Part shown: piece after piece, positions 5,239 through 13,298 of the stretch
Numbering within the stretch: position 1 is the stretch's first letter
Layout of the letters: every line of letters begins with the position of its first letter
NCBI GenBank assembly: GCA_025924435.1
Contig: JAICIL010000088.1
Location: 1-14,012 of the forward strand
Direction: 5' to 3'
Origin: Chloroflexia bacterium
GTDB lineage: Bacteria > Chloroflexota > Chloroflexia > Thermomicrobiales > JALYUS01
DNA: 14,012 bases
Translations under genes and position numbers: made by a program
The notes under the pieces: model-generated
Told to the model about the DNA's origin: nothing
Database searches by the model: none
The model's input: only the letters and a program-made list of their open reading frames with translations

Positions 5239-7212
5239 CTACGATGACGCGAAGGCGTCCCATCGTTCGGCGGCGATGGCGATGGCGAGCGGCACATCCT
5301 CCGCGAGCAGGTAGCGATCTGCCACCAGTTCCTCGGCGGCGGTGCGAACGCGATTGAGGTAATCGGCGCGGTCGCGGTATCGCTCGGCGAGGGCGGGGCG
5401 CGGATCGCCGGTGCGGCGGCGTTCCTCGGCGGTAGTCGCGAAGGGGAAGGTCGAGCCTTCCATCGGGATGATCTGACCCGCGCCCCCCGTCGCGGGATGG
5501 CGCGGGTTCCAGCCGGTGTAGGTGGCGGCGGGTACGATCACATCCGGCATCCGCACGCCGCCCGTCTCATTCCCATCCGCATCCACCGCCGAGACATAGT
5601 GCGGGTATCGCTCGCCCACCACTGCCGGGAAATGGCCGATGCCCCGCGCCGCATCGGGGCCGAGATCGAGGCGGCGAATGGTCGGCAGCAATTCCGGGTC
5701 GGGCGGCGTCGCGCCGGGGATGCCGTGATAGGCGGTGAAGACGGACGCACCCGGAATTGCCGTGCCATCCGCGAGGCGCGGGAAGCGACTCGGCGGGGGC
5801 GGTGTGCCGTCCGTCACCCAGCGGTCGAGGGCGATGAGAACGGCGCGCAGAAGGGGCGCGTAGTCCACCGCGTTGAAGCCGTGGACGCCCCGCGCGCCGG
5901 TGTTCGTATCGGTATCCACGAGCGGCACGCTGCCGAGGCCATGCTGCGTGCTGGCGAAGAGGTAGATGCGCGCATCTTCCGGCGGCTCGCTGTCGCGCGT
6001 TCCCGCAATGTCCGTGTGGATGAGCGAGGCATCGCCGCGCCAGTACTCCGCTGAGGTATTCGTTGTGATGACCTTCGGCACGCCGCCGAGGGCGCGCTGG
6101 CGGCGCATCAGGCCGTCCGTCTGCCCGGTCTGAGGATCAGTCTGGTCATCGTCGGTGAAGGGCATCAGGTGGCCGAAACTGGGGATGTGCTGCTGCGAGG
6201 GCTGCCCGAAGCGATGGTTGAACTCGCCGCGCCGCGCCCCCGCGACATGGATATTGATGCCGTCGAAGACCTGCCGCCCTGCCTCGTCCACGTTCAGGCC
6301 GGTGTACAGGAAATGGCGCAGGAACCGCCCGCTCTGCGACATGCCGAAACCGTACGCCTGCTCGATCCGCCCCGCGCAGGGGTTGTCCGCCGCATCGCTG
6401 TAGCGGAGGAAGGAGACCGCATCCCGCACCGCGAGCAGCCCCGCCCCGACGACCGGGCAGCGGCGCGTCCGGTAGACGACCTCATAGACTTTGCCTGGTT
6501 TGAATTCCGTGCCGAGCCAGATGTGTATATCGTCCGGCACGGGGTCCTTCCCGCCGCGCGCGAACCGCCATTGATCGCGCGGGATCGTCGTATGCGGGCC
6601 GCCGGGCCAGTCACGGACGGTGAGTATGGCATCGGGATCGTTCACGTCAGCGGCGGGATAGGGTTGGTGGATGCGGTCGGCAAGCAAGCGATTGTAGGCT
6701 CGCTCGTTCGGCTGGAACTGGAGCAATATCCGGCCTTGGATAGGATCGCCGCCTGCTGCCTCCTCGATCGCTTCGGGGGCGTCGAGACCCATCAAGGCCG
6801 CGCTTCGGACGGTATCCCATTGCCAGCCGCACCAGGCGAGCGTCCAGCCCTGCCGGAGCAGGAAGCCATCACCGGGATCAATCGCTTCGGTCGGCGTGGC
6901 CGTCGGCGCGGCATGATTGAGCATACGCGGCACGAGTTTGCGCCCCCGGTTGAGGACCTCGAAGAGCAGCCGCCGGTTCGCTTTCGTGGCATCCACGGGC
7001 TGCAACAGGCAGAAGTCGGCGGAGAATGGCACCCGCCCCGCATCATCCCGCGCCGCCTTGTCGAGGTCCACAATGAATGCATTCGCCGGGTGCGCGGGGT
7101 CGGCGGCGAAGTGGATCGTGCCATCAATCCGCTCGTACGCTCCCGCCGCCCCGAATGCCTCCCCGTCCGCATACGCTCCCCGCGCCCGAATCTCCAACCG
7201 CGTAACAGCCAT
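5239..7212 (-). CDS. Alpha/beta hydrolase domain-containing protein (large Abhydrolase_10-type)
   Basis: A 657-residue protein that matches, from memory, a family of large uncharacterised alpha/beta-hydrolase-domain proteins (PF20091) common in soil bacteria. No substrate is established for the family. The N-terminus has the family's open beta-rich character (MAVTRLEIRARG). A nucleophile-elbow motif is seen as GFGMSQSGRFLRHF (residues 288-301), with Ser292 the likely nucleophile. I cannot assign the acid and His of the triad with confidence; STQHG further on is a candidate for the His. No signal peptide or membrane segment is visible, so it is probably cytoplasmic. The ATG at 7210-7212 follows GGGAGGT; a longer frame to 7254 adds residues that overlap this site and a decayed repeat. 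It is divergent from the lipoprotein gene. Esterase or amidase activity is a reasonable but unproven guess. Confidence 0.85.
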   Translation of the reverse strand: MAVTRLEIRARGAYADGEAFGAAGAYERIDGTIHFAADPAHPANAFIVDLDKAARDDAGRVPFSADFCLLQPVDATKANRRLLFEVLNRGRKLVPRMLNHAAPTATPTEAIDPGDGFLLRQGWTLAWCGWQWDTVRSAALMGLDAPEAIEEAAGGDPIQGRILLQFQPNERAYNRLLADRIHQPYPAADVNDPDAILTVRDWPGGPHTTIPRDQWRFARGGKDPVPDDIHIWLGTEFKPGKVYEVVYRTRRCPVVGAGLLAVRDAVSFLRYSDAADNPCAGRIEQAYGFGMSQSGRFLRHFLYTGLNVDEAGRQVFDGINIHVAGARRGEFNHRFGQPSQQHIPSFGHLMPFTDDDQTDPQTGQTDGLMRRQRALGGVPKVITTNTSAEYWRGDASLIHTDIAGTRDSEPPEDARIYLFASTQHGLGSVPLVDTDTNTGARGVHGFNAVDYAPLLRAVLIALDRWVTDGTPPPPSRFPRLADGTAIPGASVFTAYHGIPGATPPDPELLPTIRRLDLGPDAARGIGHFPAVVGERYPHYVSAVDADGNETGGVRMPDVIVPAATYTGWNPRHPATGGAGQIIPMEGSTFPFATTAEERRRTGDPRPALAERYRDRADYLNRVRTAAEELVADRYLLAEDVPLAIAIAAERWDAFASS

Positions 7213-7235
7213 CACGACCTCCCTTGATCGAAAGC

Positions 7236-7265
7236 AAATGAACCGCCGGGGCACAGAGGATGTAG
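7236..7265. repeat. Decayed single arm of the inverted-repeat element
   Basis: This stretch matches the end of the elements at 12031-12196 and 13299-13403 at 24 of 30 positions, starting AAATGAACCGC and including CAGAGGA. All but one of the differences are transitions. No clear second arm is found nearby. It lies in the divergent gap between the hydrolase and lipoprotein genes. Confidence 0.6.
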
Positions 7266-7331
7266 CGGGTCAACACCCGGGTGGACTGCGTGATGCCTAC
7301 GCTACCACGAAAACAGGGACGTGGCGTCCCC

Positions 7332-7360
7332 TTGCGTGCTCGCCAAAAACCGGGCATCAT
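7332..7360 (+). promoter_or_regulatory. Weak candidate promoter of the solute-binding protein gene
   Basis: TTGCGT (7332-7337) and CATCAT (7355-7360) are 17 bases apart, each matching four of six consensus positions. A small inverted repeat GGGTG/CACCC (7372-7376, 7382-7386) lies just downstream and could be an operator or leader hairpin. Support is limited to spacing and position. Confidence 0.2.
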
Positions 7361-7410
7361 CGCACCATCTAGGGTGTAAGTCACCCAACAACCGAAAGGA
7401 ATGGCGTGCG

Positions 7411-9126
7411 ATGCGTGACGAGCGGCGGTCTCCGTGGGTTCCCTGTGGGTATGGTCGGCGGAATGTGCTCCGCATCGCACTGGGAGGGGTCGCAACCGCA
7501 GCGAGCGCCGCGCTTCTCGCTGCCTGTGGCACGCGCTCCAGCCCGACCGCGACGGTCGCCATCGCGACCACACCCGCCGCCAACAGTACAGCAACGATCG
7601 CGAGCGCGGTCGTGCATCCGGCGGTAGGCGGCAAACTGCCATCGCCCGCGCCCAATGTGCCGGACGCGTACCTCACGCCACCGCCGCCCTTCGTCTCCGT
7701 CGCCGCCGTGCCGGGGCGGGGCGGGAAGGTCTCGATCACCAAGGCGTCGCAGCGCCCGCCCGCCGTGCCACACGATCAGAATCAGTGGTGGCAGGAACTG
7801 GAGAAACGGCTCGGCGTGACCGTGGACTTCACGCTCGTGCCGCTCCCGCAGTACACGGAGAAGGCGACGGCGCTGATCGCGAGTGGCGACATCCCCGATC
7901 TCCTGCTCATCTCGCCGCTCGCCGCGCCGGATCAATACAAAGCGGTGCAGCAGGGGGCATTCACCGATCTGACCTCCGCCCTCGCCGGTGACGCGCTCGC
8001 GGCCTATCCGAACCTCGCGCGGTATCCCGCCGCTGTCTGGAAGAACGCGGCGATCAAGGGGAAATTGTACGGTGTGCCGCGCCTCAGTCTGGCGATCGGC
8101 CCCGCGCTCCTCTACCGGCAAGATTGGGCGGAGAAACTCGGTATCCCCGCCCCAAAGAACGCCGACGACATCCTCAATCTCTTCACGGCGATGACGAAAC
8201 GGGACCCTGACGGCAACGGCAAACCGGACACCTGGGCGCTCGGCGGGCAGGGGGCCGACTGGAGCATGTCCTTCATGCGGGGGATGTTCCGGGTGCCGAA
8301 TGGCTGGCGGAAGAATTCGGACGGCACGCTGACCAACCAGATCGAGACCGAGGAGTTCAAGCAATCGCTCGATTTCGCGCGCAAACTCTACGCGGCGGGA
8401 GTCTATCATCCGGATGCCGCGACGATGAATCGGACGCAGGCGACGAACGCGCTGATCGCCGGAAATATCGGTGGGTACGCGGACCAGTTGATCCAGCTGA
8501 ACGGCGACATCCGGGTGCGTTTCGAGGCAAAGCGGCTGAACCCGGCGGCGAACCTCGGCGCGCTCGCGCCGCCCGGTTCCGATGGCGGCATGGGAGTCAC
8601 CTACAATGGCGCGGGCTTCGGCAGCATCGCGGCGATCCCCGCGAAAGACGGCAAGGACCCGGAACGCGTCAAGGAACTGCTCCGCCTGCTCGATTACTTC
8701 AGCGCGCCGTTCGGCAGCGTGGAGTACAATTTCCTCACCTTCGGCATCGAGGGCGTCCATCACACTGTTCAGCCGGACGGCACGCGCATCCTCAATGATC
8801 GTGGCCGCGCGGAGATCGGCGAACTCGGCACGGTCGTTGTCCCGCCGCCTGTCTTCTACTATCCGAGCGACCCCGGAGATGCCCAGTATCTGCAAGACGC
8901 GGCGACACGGATCGGCGCGCTCGGTATTGATAACCCCGCGCTGACTGCCTTTTCACCGACCAATGCCGCGAAGTCCGTCGAACTGAACCAACTCGGCACC
9001 GACCGCCTGACCGCAATCATCACCGGCCGGGACCCACTCACCGCGCTCGATCAATATGTCAGGGACTGGAAGACGCGCGGCGGCGACCAGATTCGCAAGG
9101 AGTTCGAGCAGGACCTCAAGGGGTAA
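7411..9126 (+). CDS. Extracellular solute-binding lipoprotein (LplA/family 1 type) of an ABC importer
   Basis: A 571-residue lipoprotein that should capture a sugar or similar solute outside the membrane and deliver it to an ABC permease. The signal has a twin-arginine start (GRRNVLRIALGG, residues 15-26) and a lipobox LAAC with Cys39, so it is probably lipid-anchored, perhaps exported by Tat. A Ser/Thr/Ala/Pro-rich linker follows (41-65). The binding domain has LplA-type features: WWQELEKRLGVTVDF (126-140), SGDIPDLLLI (158-167), KLYGVPR (218-224) and a calcium-loop-like DPDGNGKPD (265-273). The ATG at 7411 is preceded by GAAAGGA at a slightly long spacing. An out-of-frame ATG at 7401 opens only five codons. 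No permease or ATPase gene lies on either side, so the transporter partner must be elsewhere. The substrate cannot be read from sequence. Confidence 0.85.
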   Translation: MRDERRSPWVPCGYGRRNVLRIALGGVATAASAALLAACGTRSSPTATVAIATTPAANSTATIASAVVHPAVGGKLPSPAPNVPDAYLTPPPPFVSVAAVPGRGGKVSITKASQRPPAVPHDQNQWWQELEKRLGVTVDFTLVPLPQYTEKATALIASGDIPDLLLISPLAAPDQYKAVQQGAFTDLTSALAGDALAAYPNLARYPAAVWKNAAIKGKLYGVPRLSLAIGPALLYRQDWAEKLGIPAPKNADDILNLFTAMTKRDPDGNGKPDTWALGGQGADWSMSFMRGMFRVPNGWRKNSDGTLTNQIETEEFKQSLDFARKLYAAGVYHPDAATMNRTQATNALIAGNIGGYADQLIQLNGDIRVRFEAKRLNPAANLGALAPPGSDGGMGVTYNGAGFGSIAAIPAKDGKDPERVKELLRLLDYFSAPFGSVEYNFLTFGIEGVHHTVQPDGTRILNDRGRAEIGELGTVVVPPPVFYYPSDPGDAQYLQDAATRIGALGIDNPALTAFSPTNAAKSVELNQLGTDRLTAIITGRDPLTALDQYVRDWKTRGGDQIRKEFEQDLKG

Positions 9127-9464
9127 CATCGCGTTTGCGATCGGTGCTCCACCCTCTGCAAAGATGGAATCGGAGAGAAAATCTGCATGGCCGTCACATT
9201 TTCGACATCCATGCCGTTATTGTCAGTGAATGGCATTCGTGGTCGGTGAGGAGGAAGCGGTAACGGCGGGATGAACGACGACACACGGTGATCGCCCGTC
9301 ATGCTGAAGATGACCGGAATGCTCGATGAAATGGTCCCAAAATCCCGCGTCGCGCTCCCCAGCGCGCCCATGCGTCCCACGCGCTCGACGCTCCGCGACG
9401 GTGCATTGAGACGGTGGTAGCGGGTCCCACACAGTACACTTCTTCTGCCCTGTCCCTATGCCTC

Positions 9465-9493
9465 GGTGGCGGCGCCCCTCCAGCGTCGCCACC
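9465..9493. other. Strong 11-base-pair hairpin of unknown role
   Basis: GGTGGCGGCGC (9465-9475) pairs with GCGTCGCCACC (9483-9493) over 11 base pairs with one G-U pair and a 7-base loop. No T-run follows directly on either strand (only CTCCATTTAAG on the plus strand), so it is a poor intrinsic terminator. It could end or protect the lipoprotein transcript. Confidence 0.45.
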
Positions 9494-9536
9494 CTCCATT
9501 TAAGGGACCGAGGGCTGAGTTCGCTGCCTTTGCCCT

Positions 9537-9544
9537 GCTATACT
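9537..9544 (+). promoter_or_regulatory. Candidate extended -10 promoter of the FAD dehydrogenase gene
   Basis: GCTATACT is preceded by T at 9536, giving TGCTATACT, an extended -10 element with five of six core matches. No convincing -35 box is seen, which extended -10 promoters can lack. Transcription would begin near 9551, about 50 bases before the ATG at 9604, and this argues against starting at the ATG at 9559. Confidence 0.4.
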
Positions 9545-9603
9545 GACTGCCCGGCGGCATGGCGCTTTCTTCTGCCGATCGCTGGCTATCAATGGGAGGA
9601 GCA

Positions 9604-11088
9604 ATGTCCGAGCGGTACGATGTCGTCGTGGTGGGGAGCGGGAATGCCGGATTTTGCGCGGCGCACGCGGCGCGGGAGCATAGCGAGCGCGTGCTGATCG
9701 TCGAGAAAGCGCCACGCGCCTGGGCCGGTGGGAACAGTTACTTCACGGCGGGTGCGACGCGGACGACGTTCCGCTCGCTCGACGATCTGCGCCCGATCCT
9801 CGATGACCTGACCGACGCGCAAGCGGCGGAAGTTGAGTTGCCTCCCTACAGCCCGGAACAGTTCATGACCGATATGGTGCGCGTCACGGACGGGCGATGC
9901 GACCGCGCGCTGGCCGGAATCCTCGTCCATGACGCGGCGGCGGTCGTGCGGTGGATGCATGCGAAGGGCATCCGCTGGAAACTGATGGAGGAGCGGCAGT
10001 CGTTCCGCGTGGCGGGCAAATCGCGCTACTTCGGCAACCTGCCGCTCGGCACCGTCGGTGAGGGGAAGGGGCTGATCGCCCAGCACACCGCCGCCGCGCT
10101 TGCCAGCGGCATCGCCATTCGCTACGACAGCGCGGTCGTCGGGTTGCCGCGGGACGATCGCGGCGCGGTGACGGGCGTCATCGTGGATGGGCCGGACGGG
10201 CGCGAGCAGATCGCGGCGGGGGCGGTGGTGCTGGCAAGCGGCGGCTTTGAGGCGGACCCGATGCGGCGCGCCGCCTACCTCGGGCCGAACTGGGATGTCG
10301 CGAAGGTGCGCGGCACGCCGTACAACACCGGCGAAGTCCTCCAGATGGCGCTGGACGCGGGCGCGCAACCCTACGGCCACTGGAGCGGTTGCCACGCCAT
10401 CCAGTGGGACGCGGGCGCACCGCCGACCGGCGACCGCGAGATCGCGCACCGCTTCTCGAAGCAGTCCTATCCCATCGGTATCGTCGTCAACCGCGACGCG
10501 AAGCGGTTCCTCGATGAGGGCGCGGATTTCCGTAATTACACCTACGCGAAGTACGGCGCGGAAATTCTCAAGCAACCCGGCGCCATCGCCTGGCAGCTCT
10601 TCGACGCGAAGACAGACCCGCTGCTTCGGCAGGACGAGTACACCGCGCCCGGCGTCTCGCGCTATGAAGCGGGGACGATCCGCGATCTCGCCGCGCGCCT
10701 CGGCCTGAACCCCGACGCGCTGGACGAAACGGTGGCCGCCTTCAACGCCGCCATCCAGCCCGGCGACTTCAACCCGGCGATCAAGGACGGCGTGCGGACC
10801 GTCGGGATCGTGCCGCCAAAGAGCAATTGGGCGCTGCCGCTCGACACGCCGCCCTATCTTGCCTTCGGTATCACCTGCGGGATCACCTTCACCTTCGGCG
10901 GCGTCAAGGTGGACAGTGGCGCCCGCGTCCTCGACCGCGCGGATCGCCCGATCCCCGGCCTCCATGCCGCCGGGGAATTGGTCGGCGGCCTCTTCTTCTC
11001 GAACTACCCCGGCGGGAGCGGCCTCACCAGCGGCGCGGTCTTCGGTCGCCGTGCGGGAACGAGCGCGGGGCAATGGGCGCGCGCATAA
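9604..11088 (+). CDS. FAD-dependent dehydrogenase, TcuA-like (fumarate reductase/succinate dehydrogenase flavoprotein family)
   Basis: A 494-residue flavoprotein closest, by its motifs, to the tricarballylate dehydrogenase TcuA, which oxidises tricarballylate to cis-aconitate. The FAD-binding Rossmann motif GSGNAG is at residues 11-16, with Glu34 ending the second strand. GGNSYFTAGA (42-51) is a TcuA-type signature. Near the C-terminus, GITFTFGG (426-433) and HAAGELVGG (454-462) complete the FAD and substrate region. The first is FTFGG where fumarate reductases usually have HT.GG, as I recall for TcuA. The ATG at 9604 was chosen over the in-frame ATG at 9559 because GGGAGGA (9594-9600) precedes it. 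TcuA's usual partners, the electron-transfer protein TcuB and transporter TcuC, are absent here. Another tricarboxylate or dicarboxylate-like substrate is quite possible. It ends 20 bases from the convergent aldo/keto reductase gene. Confidence 0.85.
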   Translation: MSERYDVVVVGSGNAGFCAAHAAREHSERVLIVEKAPRAWAGGNSYFTAGATRTTFRSLDDLRPILDDLTDAQAAEVELPPYSPEQFMTDMVRVTDGRCDRALAGILVHDAAAVVRWMHAKGIRWKLMEERQSFRVAGKSRYFGNLPLGTVGEGKGLIAQHTAAALASGIAIRYDSAVVGLPRDDRGAVTGVIVDGPDGREQIAAGAVVLASGGFEADPMRRAAYLGPNWDVAKVRGTPYNTGEVLQMALDAGAQPYGHWSGCHAIQWDAGAPPTGDREIAHRFSKQSYPIGIVVNRDAKRFLDEGADFRNYTYAKYGAEILKQPGAIAWQLFDAKTDPLLRQDEYTAPGVSRYEAGTIRDLAARLGLNPDALDETVAAFNAAIQPGDFNPAIKDGVRTVGIVPPKSNWALPLDTPPYLAFGITCGITFTFGGVKVDSGARVLDRADRPIPGLHAAGELVGGLFFSNYPGGSGLTSGAVFGRRAGTSAGQWARA

Positions 11089-11108
11089 GACGGCAGGAGG
11101 GCGACAAT

Positions 11109-12017
11109 CTACGCTGTGACGCTCGCGGTCGTCATCCAGTGCGGGTTCTTGACGGTGCCGTCGAAATCCTCGGTCGTCTTCCAGCCTTCGATCATGCCGC
11201 CGTCCGCACCATCCACGGCGGTGGCGCGCCGCTGCAAATCGTCCATCTCGGCGCGGCTAAACGGACGAAAGGTGTCGCCGACGCGGAGCGCCTGCTCCAG
11301 ATCGCGCGCGTTCTCGCAGCCGGTGATGACGACGGAGGTGGGCAGGGTGAGCGCATAGCGCAGGCATTCCTCAGCGGTGATCGTCCCCTCTTTGGGGAGG
11401 CGACCGGAGGCGAGCGGCTTCATGCCGAGTACGCCGATAGTGCGCTCGACGAGCACGGGCAGCACCAATGCCTGAAAACTGTTGTGATGGTAGTCAATGA
11501 CATTGAGCGGCATCTGAACGGTATCGAAGTCGAACCCCTGATCGAGCATCTTCAGGTGGATGTGGGGGTTCTTGTGGCCGGTGAAGCCAATGTAGCGGAT
11601 TTTGCCCGCCGCTCGCGCCGCGACCAGCGCCTCGATCGCGCCGTTTGGGGCGAAGACGCGCTCCGGGTCGTCCATGCGGATCATCTCATGCAGTTGCATC
11701 AGATCAATGTGGTCGGTTTGCAATCGTTCGAGGCACTGGTCAATCTGGGCGGCGGCGGCCTCGCGCGATTGGCCGTCAATCTTCGTCATCAGAAAGACGC
11801 GCTCGCGGTAGCCGCCGCGCAGGGCATGGCCCATCTTCACCTCGGCCTGCCCGCTGTGATAATCCCAGCAGTTGTCCATGAAGGTCAGGCCGCCATCAAT
11901 CGCGGCATGGATCAACCGGGTCGTCTCCGCCGGGTCCTGCGGTCGCGCGATGTGCGCCCCGCCCAACCCGATCGCGCTCACCTGCTCGCCCGTCTTGCCC
12001 AGTGTCCGGTACTGCAT
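11109..12017 (-). CDS. Aldo/keto reductase
   Basis: A 302-residue oxidoreductase of the aldo/keto reductase superfamily, expected to reduce aldehydes or ketones with NADPH in the cytoplasm. The catalytic tetrad is complete: Asp48 and Tyr53 (TFMDNCWDYHSG), Lys79 (LMTKID) and His110 (LMQLHE). The N-terminus MQYRTLGKTGEQVSAIGLGG is typical. The later GFTGHKNP and the region TSVVITGCENARDLEQAL (the C-terminal cofactor segment) also fit. Length is normal. The ATG at 12015-12017 follows a strong AGGAGGTGAT. It is the last gene of a same-strand set, separated from the upstream opine-dehydrogenase-family gene by 167 bases that are almost wholly the inverted-repeat element. Substrate is unknown; reduction or release of a keto product made by the neighbours would fit but is inference. 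Confidence 0.92.
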   Translation of the reverse strand: MQYRTLGKTGEQVSAIGLGGAHIARPQDPAETTRLIHAAIDGGLTFMDNCWDYHSGQAEVKMGHALRGGYRERVFLMTKIDGQSREAAAAQIDQCLERLQTDHIDLMQLHEMIRMDDPERVFAPNGAIEALVAARAAGKIRYIGFTGHKNPHIHLKMLDQGFDFDTVQMPLNVIDYHHNSFQALVLPVLVERTIGVLGMKPLASGRLPKEGTITAEECLRYALTLPTSVVITGCENARDLEQALRVGDTFRPFSRAEMDDLQRRATAVDGADGGMIEGWKTTEDFDGTVKNPHWMTTASVTA

Positions 12018-12030
12018 GCCATCACCTCCT

Positions 12031-12196
12031 GAAAACGATTGAACCGCAGAGACGCAGAGGACGCAGAGAGGGAAGAGAAGAACGAAGGGAATAATCGGAG
12101 GCCCGTTATGCTCTCAAAGGTCTGTCTCTTCTATCTTACCTCTTCTTCTTCGCGTTTTCTCCGCGTCCTCCGCGTCTCTGCGGTTCAATTAGTTTC
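12031..12196. repeat. Inverted-repeat element, copy 1 (166 bases, MITE-like)
   Basis: The arms at 12038-12067 and 12160-12189 are reverse complements at 28 of 30 positions and start ATTGAACCGCAGAG. The middle is purine-rich on the left and pyrimidine-rich on the right. Copy 2 (13299-13403) shares not only the arms but flanking bases on both sides (GARAACGATTGA at the left, TTCAWTTRGTTTC at the right), so the two are copies of one element. No open frame or target-site duplication is clear. The right end holds the TGA stop (12185-12187) and final codons of the opine-dehydrogenase-family gene. The left end stops just before the aldo/keto reductase ribosome-binding site. Confidence 0.8.
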
Positions 12197-13285
12197 GCCC
12201 GTCGTCAGGTAGTGCGCCAGGGCATTGTCATCGTAGTGCGCGATGCCGAGATCGGCGGGGGTGCGGGTGGCGGCGCGGAGGTCCTGACCCGTGACCGCCG
12301 TGCCGAGATCGGTGAGCGCCGACATCACCGGTGTCGGGACATCAAATTGCGTGCCGAGGGCCGACCATGTTGCGATGCCGTAGGGGATGTCTTCGAGGAG
12401 CCAGCGGCTGTCCAGTGAGCCGGGGGCGCGCAGTTGCGTGAGCATCCGGCTGCCGTTGATCGTCGCCCAGAGATCGCCGCGCGGGCCAAAGCCACCCTGC
12501 CAGTAGATCTCCTCGACAGGCTCCAAACGGAGGCCGAGCCGCGTGCCGAGAGAGAGCCGCTCGGCGTCCACCGCTTTGATCGCCCGCACGACGCCGGGCG
12601 TCACACCCTCCTCGTAGAAATAGAAATCACCCCGCGCGTACTCGACGCGCCCGGCATTCAGCAGCACCCCGGCGGGGTGAAGGATCGGATTGCCTGCCGA
12701 GAGGCCGCAAGCGACGACATGCGGATACGCACGTACGCCGGGAAAGAGGTCCGCCAGCAATTCGAGCAGGCGACCATTCTCTTGCGCGGGGAAGGCGGCA
12801 ACGCCGAGGCCGGAGACGACGCCCCAGATGTGGACGTGGTCCGGCGCAAGTTTGCGGCAGACATAGGGCGCCGTGTCCGCCTCCGCAACGACGACGCCGT
12901 CCAGTTTCCCTGCCGCGCGGGCCGCCGCCGCGAAGGCGAGCGTGCCCATATTCCCCGGCGTTAGCACGATGACATGCCCCGGCCGCAAGTGTGGCACGCA
13001 CGCGGCGGCGAACGCCCGGTGCGCGTACGATGGCACCGGCACGAGCAGCAGATCATTCGCGGCCATCGTTTCCGCGATGTCCGTCGTGACATAGTGAATC
13101 TGCGCCGTTCCCTGCTCCGCGACGCCGGTGAGGCGGATCGCCCCGTCCTTCAGTGGCGCGAGCGTCCCGCCGTGTTCGGGAATCTCCCACAACGTCACGG
13201 CGAAGCCGCGCAACTGCAAATTCGCCGCCAGCGCGAACCCCGTATTCCCGCCACCCAGCACTGCCACCCGTCGCTCAATCATCAT
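12185..13285 (-). CDS. Octopine/opine dehydrogenase family protein
   Basis: A 366-residue NAD(P)-dependent oxidoreductase of the octopine/nopaline dehydrogenase family, whose known members reductively join an amino acid to a keto acid, or run the reverse. The N-terminal Rossmann motif GGGNTG is at residues 11-16, and Glu34 at the end of strand 2 suggests NAD over NADP. The C-terminal catalytic domain carries GNPILHPAGVLLN (198-210), where His203 matches the catalytic His of the Arthrobacter opine dehydrogenase. Length is typical (about 360). Two adjacent ATGs (13283-13285 and 13280-13282) follow CGGAGGGG; the second has the better spacing. The last codons, Glu-Thr-Asn, and the TGA stop lie in the inverted-repeat element. 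Between an M20 peptidase and an aldo/keto reductase, it may handle N-substituted amino acids; the true substrate is unknown. Confidence 0.85.
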   Translation of the reverse strand: MMIERRVAVLGGGNTGFALAANLQLRGFAVTLWEIPEHGGTLAPLKDGAIRLTGVAEQGTAQIHYVTTDIAETMAANDLLLVPVPSYAHRAFAAACVPHLRPGHVIVLTPGNMGTLAFAAAARAAGKLDGVVVAEADTAPYVCRKLAPDHVHIWGVVSGLGVAAFPAQENGRLLELLADLFPGVRAYPHVVACGLSAGNPILHPAGVLLNAGRVEYARGDFYFYEEGVTPGVVRAIKAVDAERLSLGTRLGLRLEPVEEIYWQGGFGPRGDLWATINGSRMLTQLRAPGSLDSRWLLEDIPYGIATWSALGTQFDVPTPVMSALTDLGTAVTGQDLRAATRTPADLGIAHYDDNALAHYLTTGETN

Positions 13286-13298
13286 CCCCTCCGATACG

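Larger units (their letters stand above)
9127..9603. other. 477-base gap without a recognisable gene
   Basis: Between the lipoprotein and the FAD dehydrogenase I see no coding frame with a ribosome-binding site or family resemblance; the short open frames are on the opposite strand and lack conserved pattern. Base composition is less GC-rich than the genes, especially at 9160-9330. The recognisable content is a small hairpin just after the lipoprotein stop (ATCGC/GCGAT, 9128-9141), a strong hairpin at 9465-9493 and an extended -10 motif at 9537-9544. A decayed gene or an untranslated RNA is possible but not shown. Confidence 0.6.

Noticed and set aside
7381..8895. 504-residue open frame on the minus strand opposite the lipoprotein gene
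   Set aside because: It is rich in Arg, Asp and Glu without a family pattern. The opposite strand has a clear signal peptide and conserved binding-protein motifs. Such long antisense frames are expected in GC-rich genes.
9400..9500. T-box riboswitch before the FAD dehydrogenase (GGTGGTAGCGGGTCCC near 9412)
   Set aside because: It only loosely resembles the T-box sequence. There is no recognisable stem I or specifier loop, the hairpin at 9465-9493 lacks a T-run, and the downstream gene is not a usual T-box target.
9589..11073. 494-residue open frame on the minus strand opposite the FAD dehydrogenase
   Set aside because: It mirrors the real gene nearly end to end, is highly charged and has no recognisable motif. 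The plus strand has the FAD motif and a good ribosome-binding site.
10827..12032. 401-residue plus-strand frame across the ends of two genes
   Set aside because: It overlaps the FAD dehydrogenase in another frame and is antisense to the whole aldo/keto reductase. No ribosome-binding site or family pattern is present.
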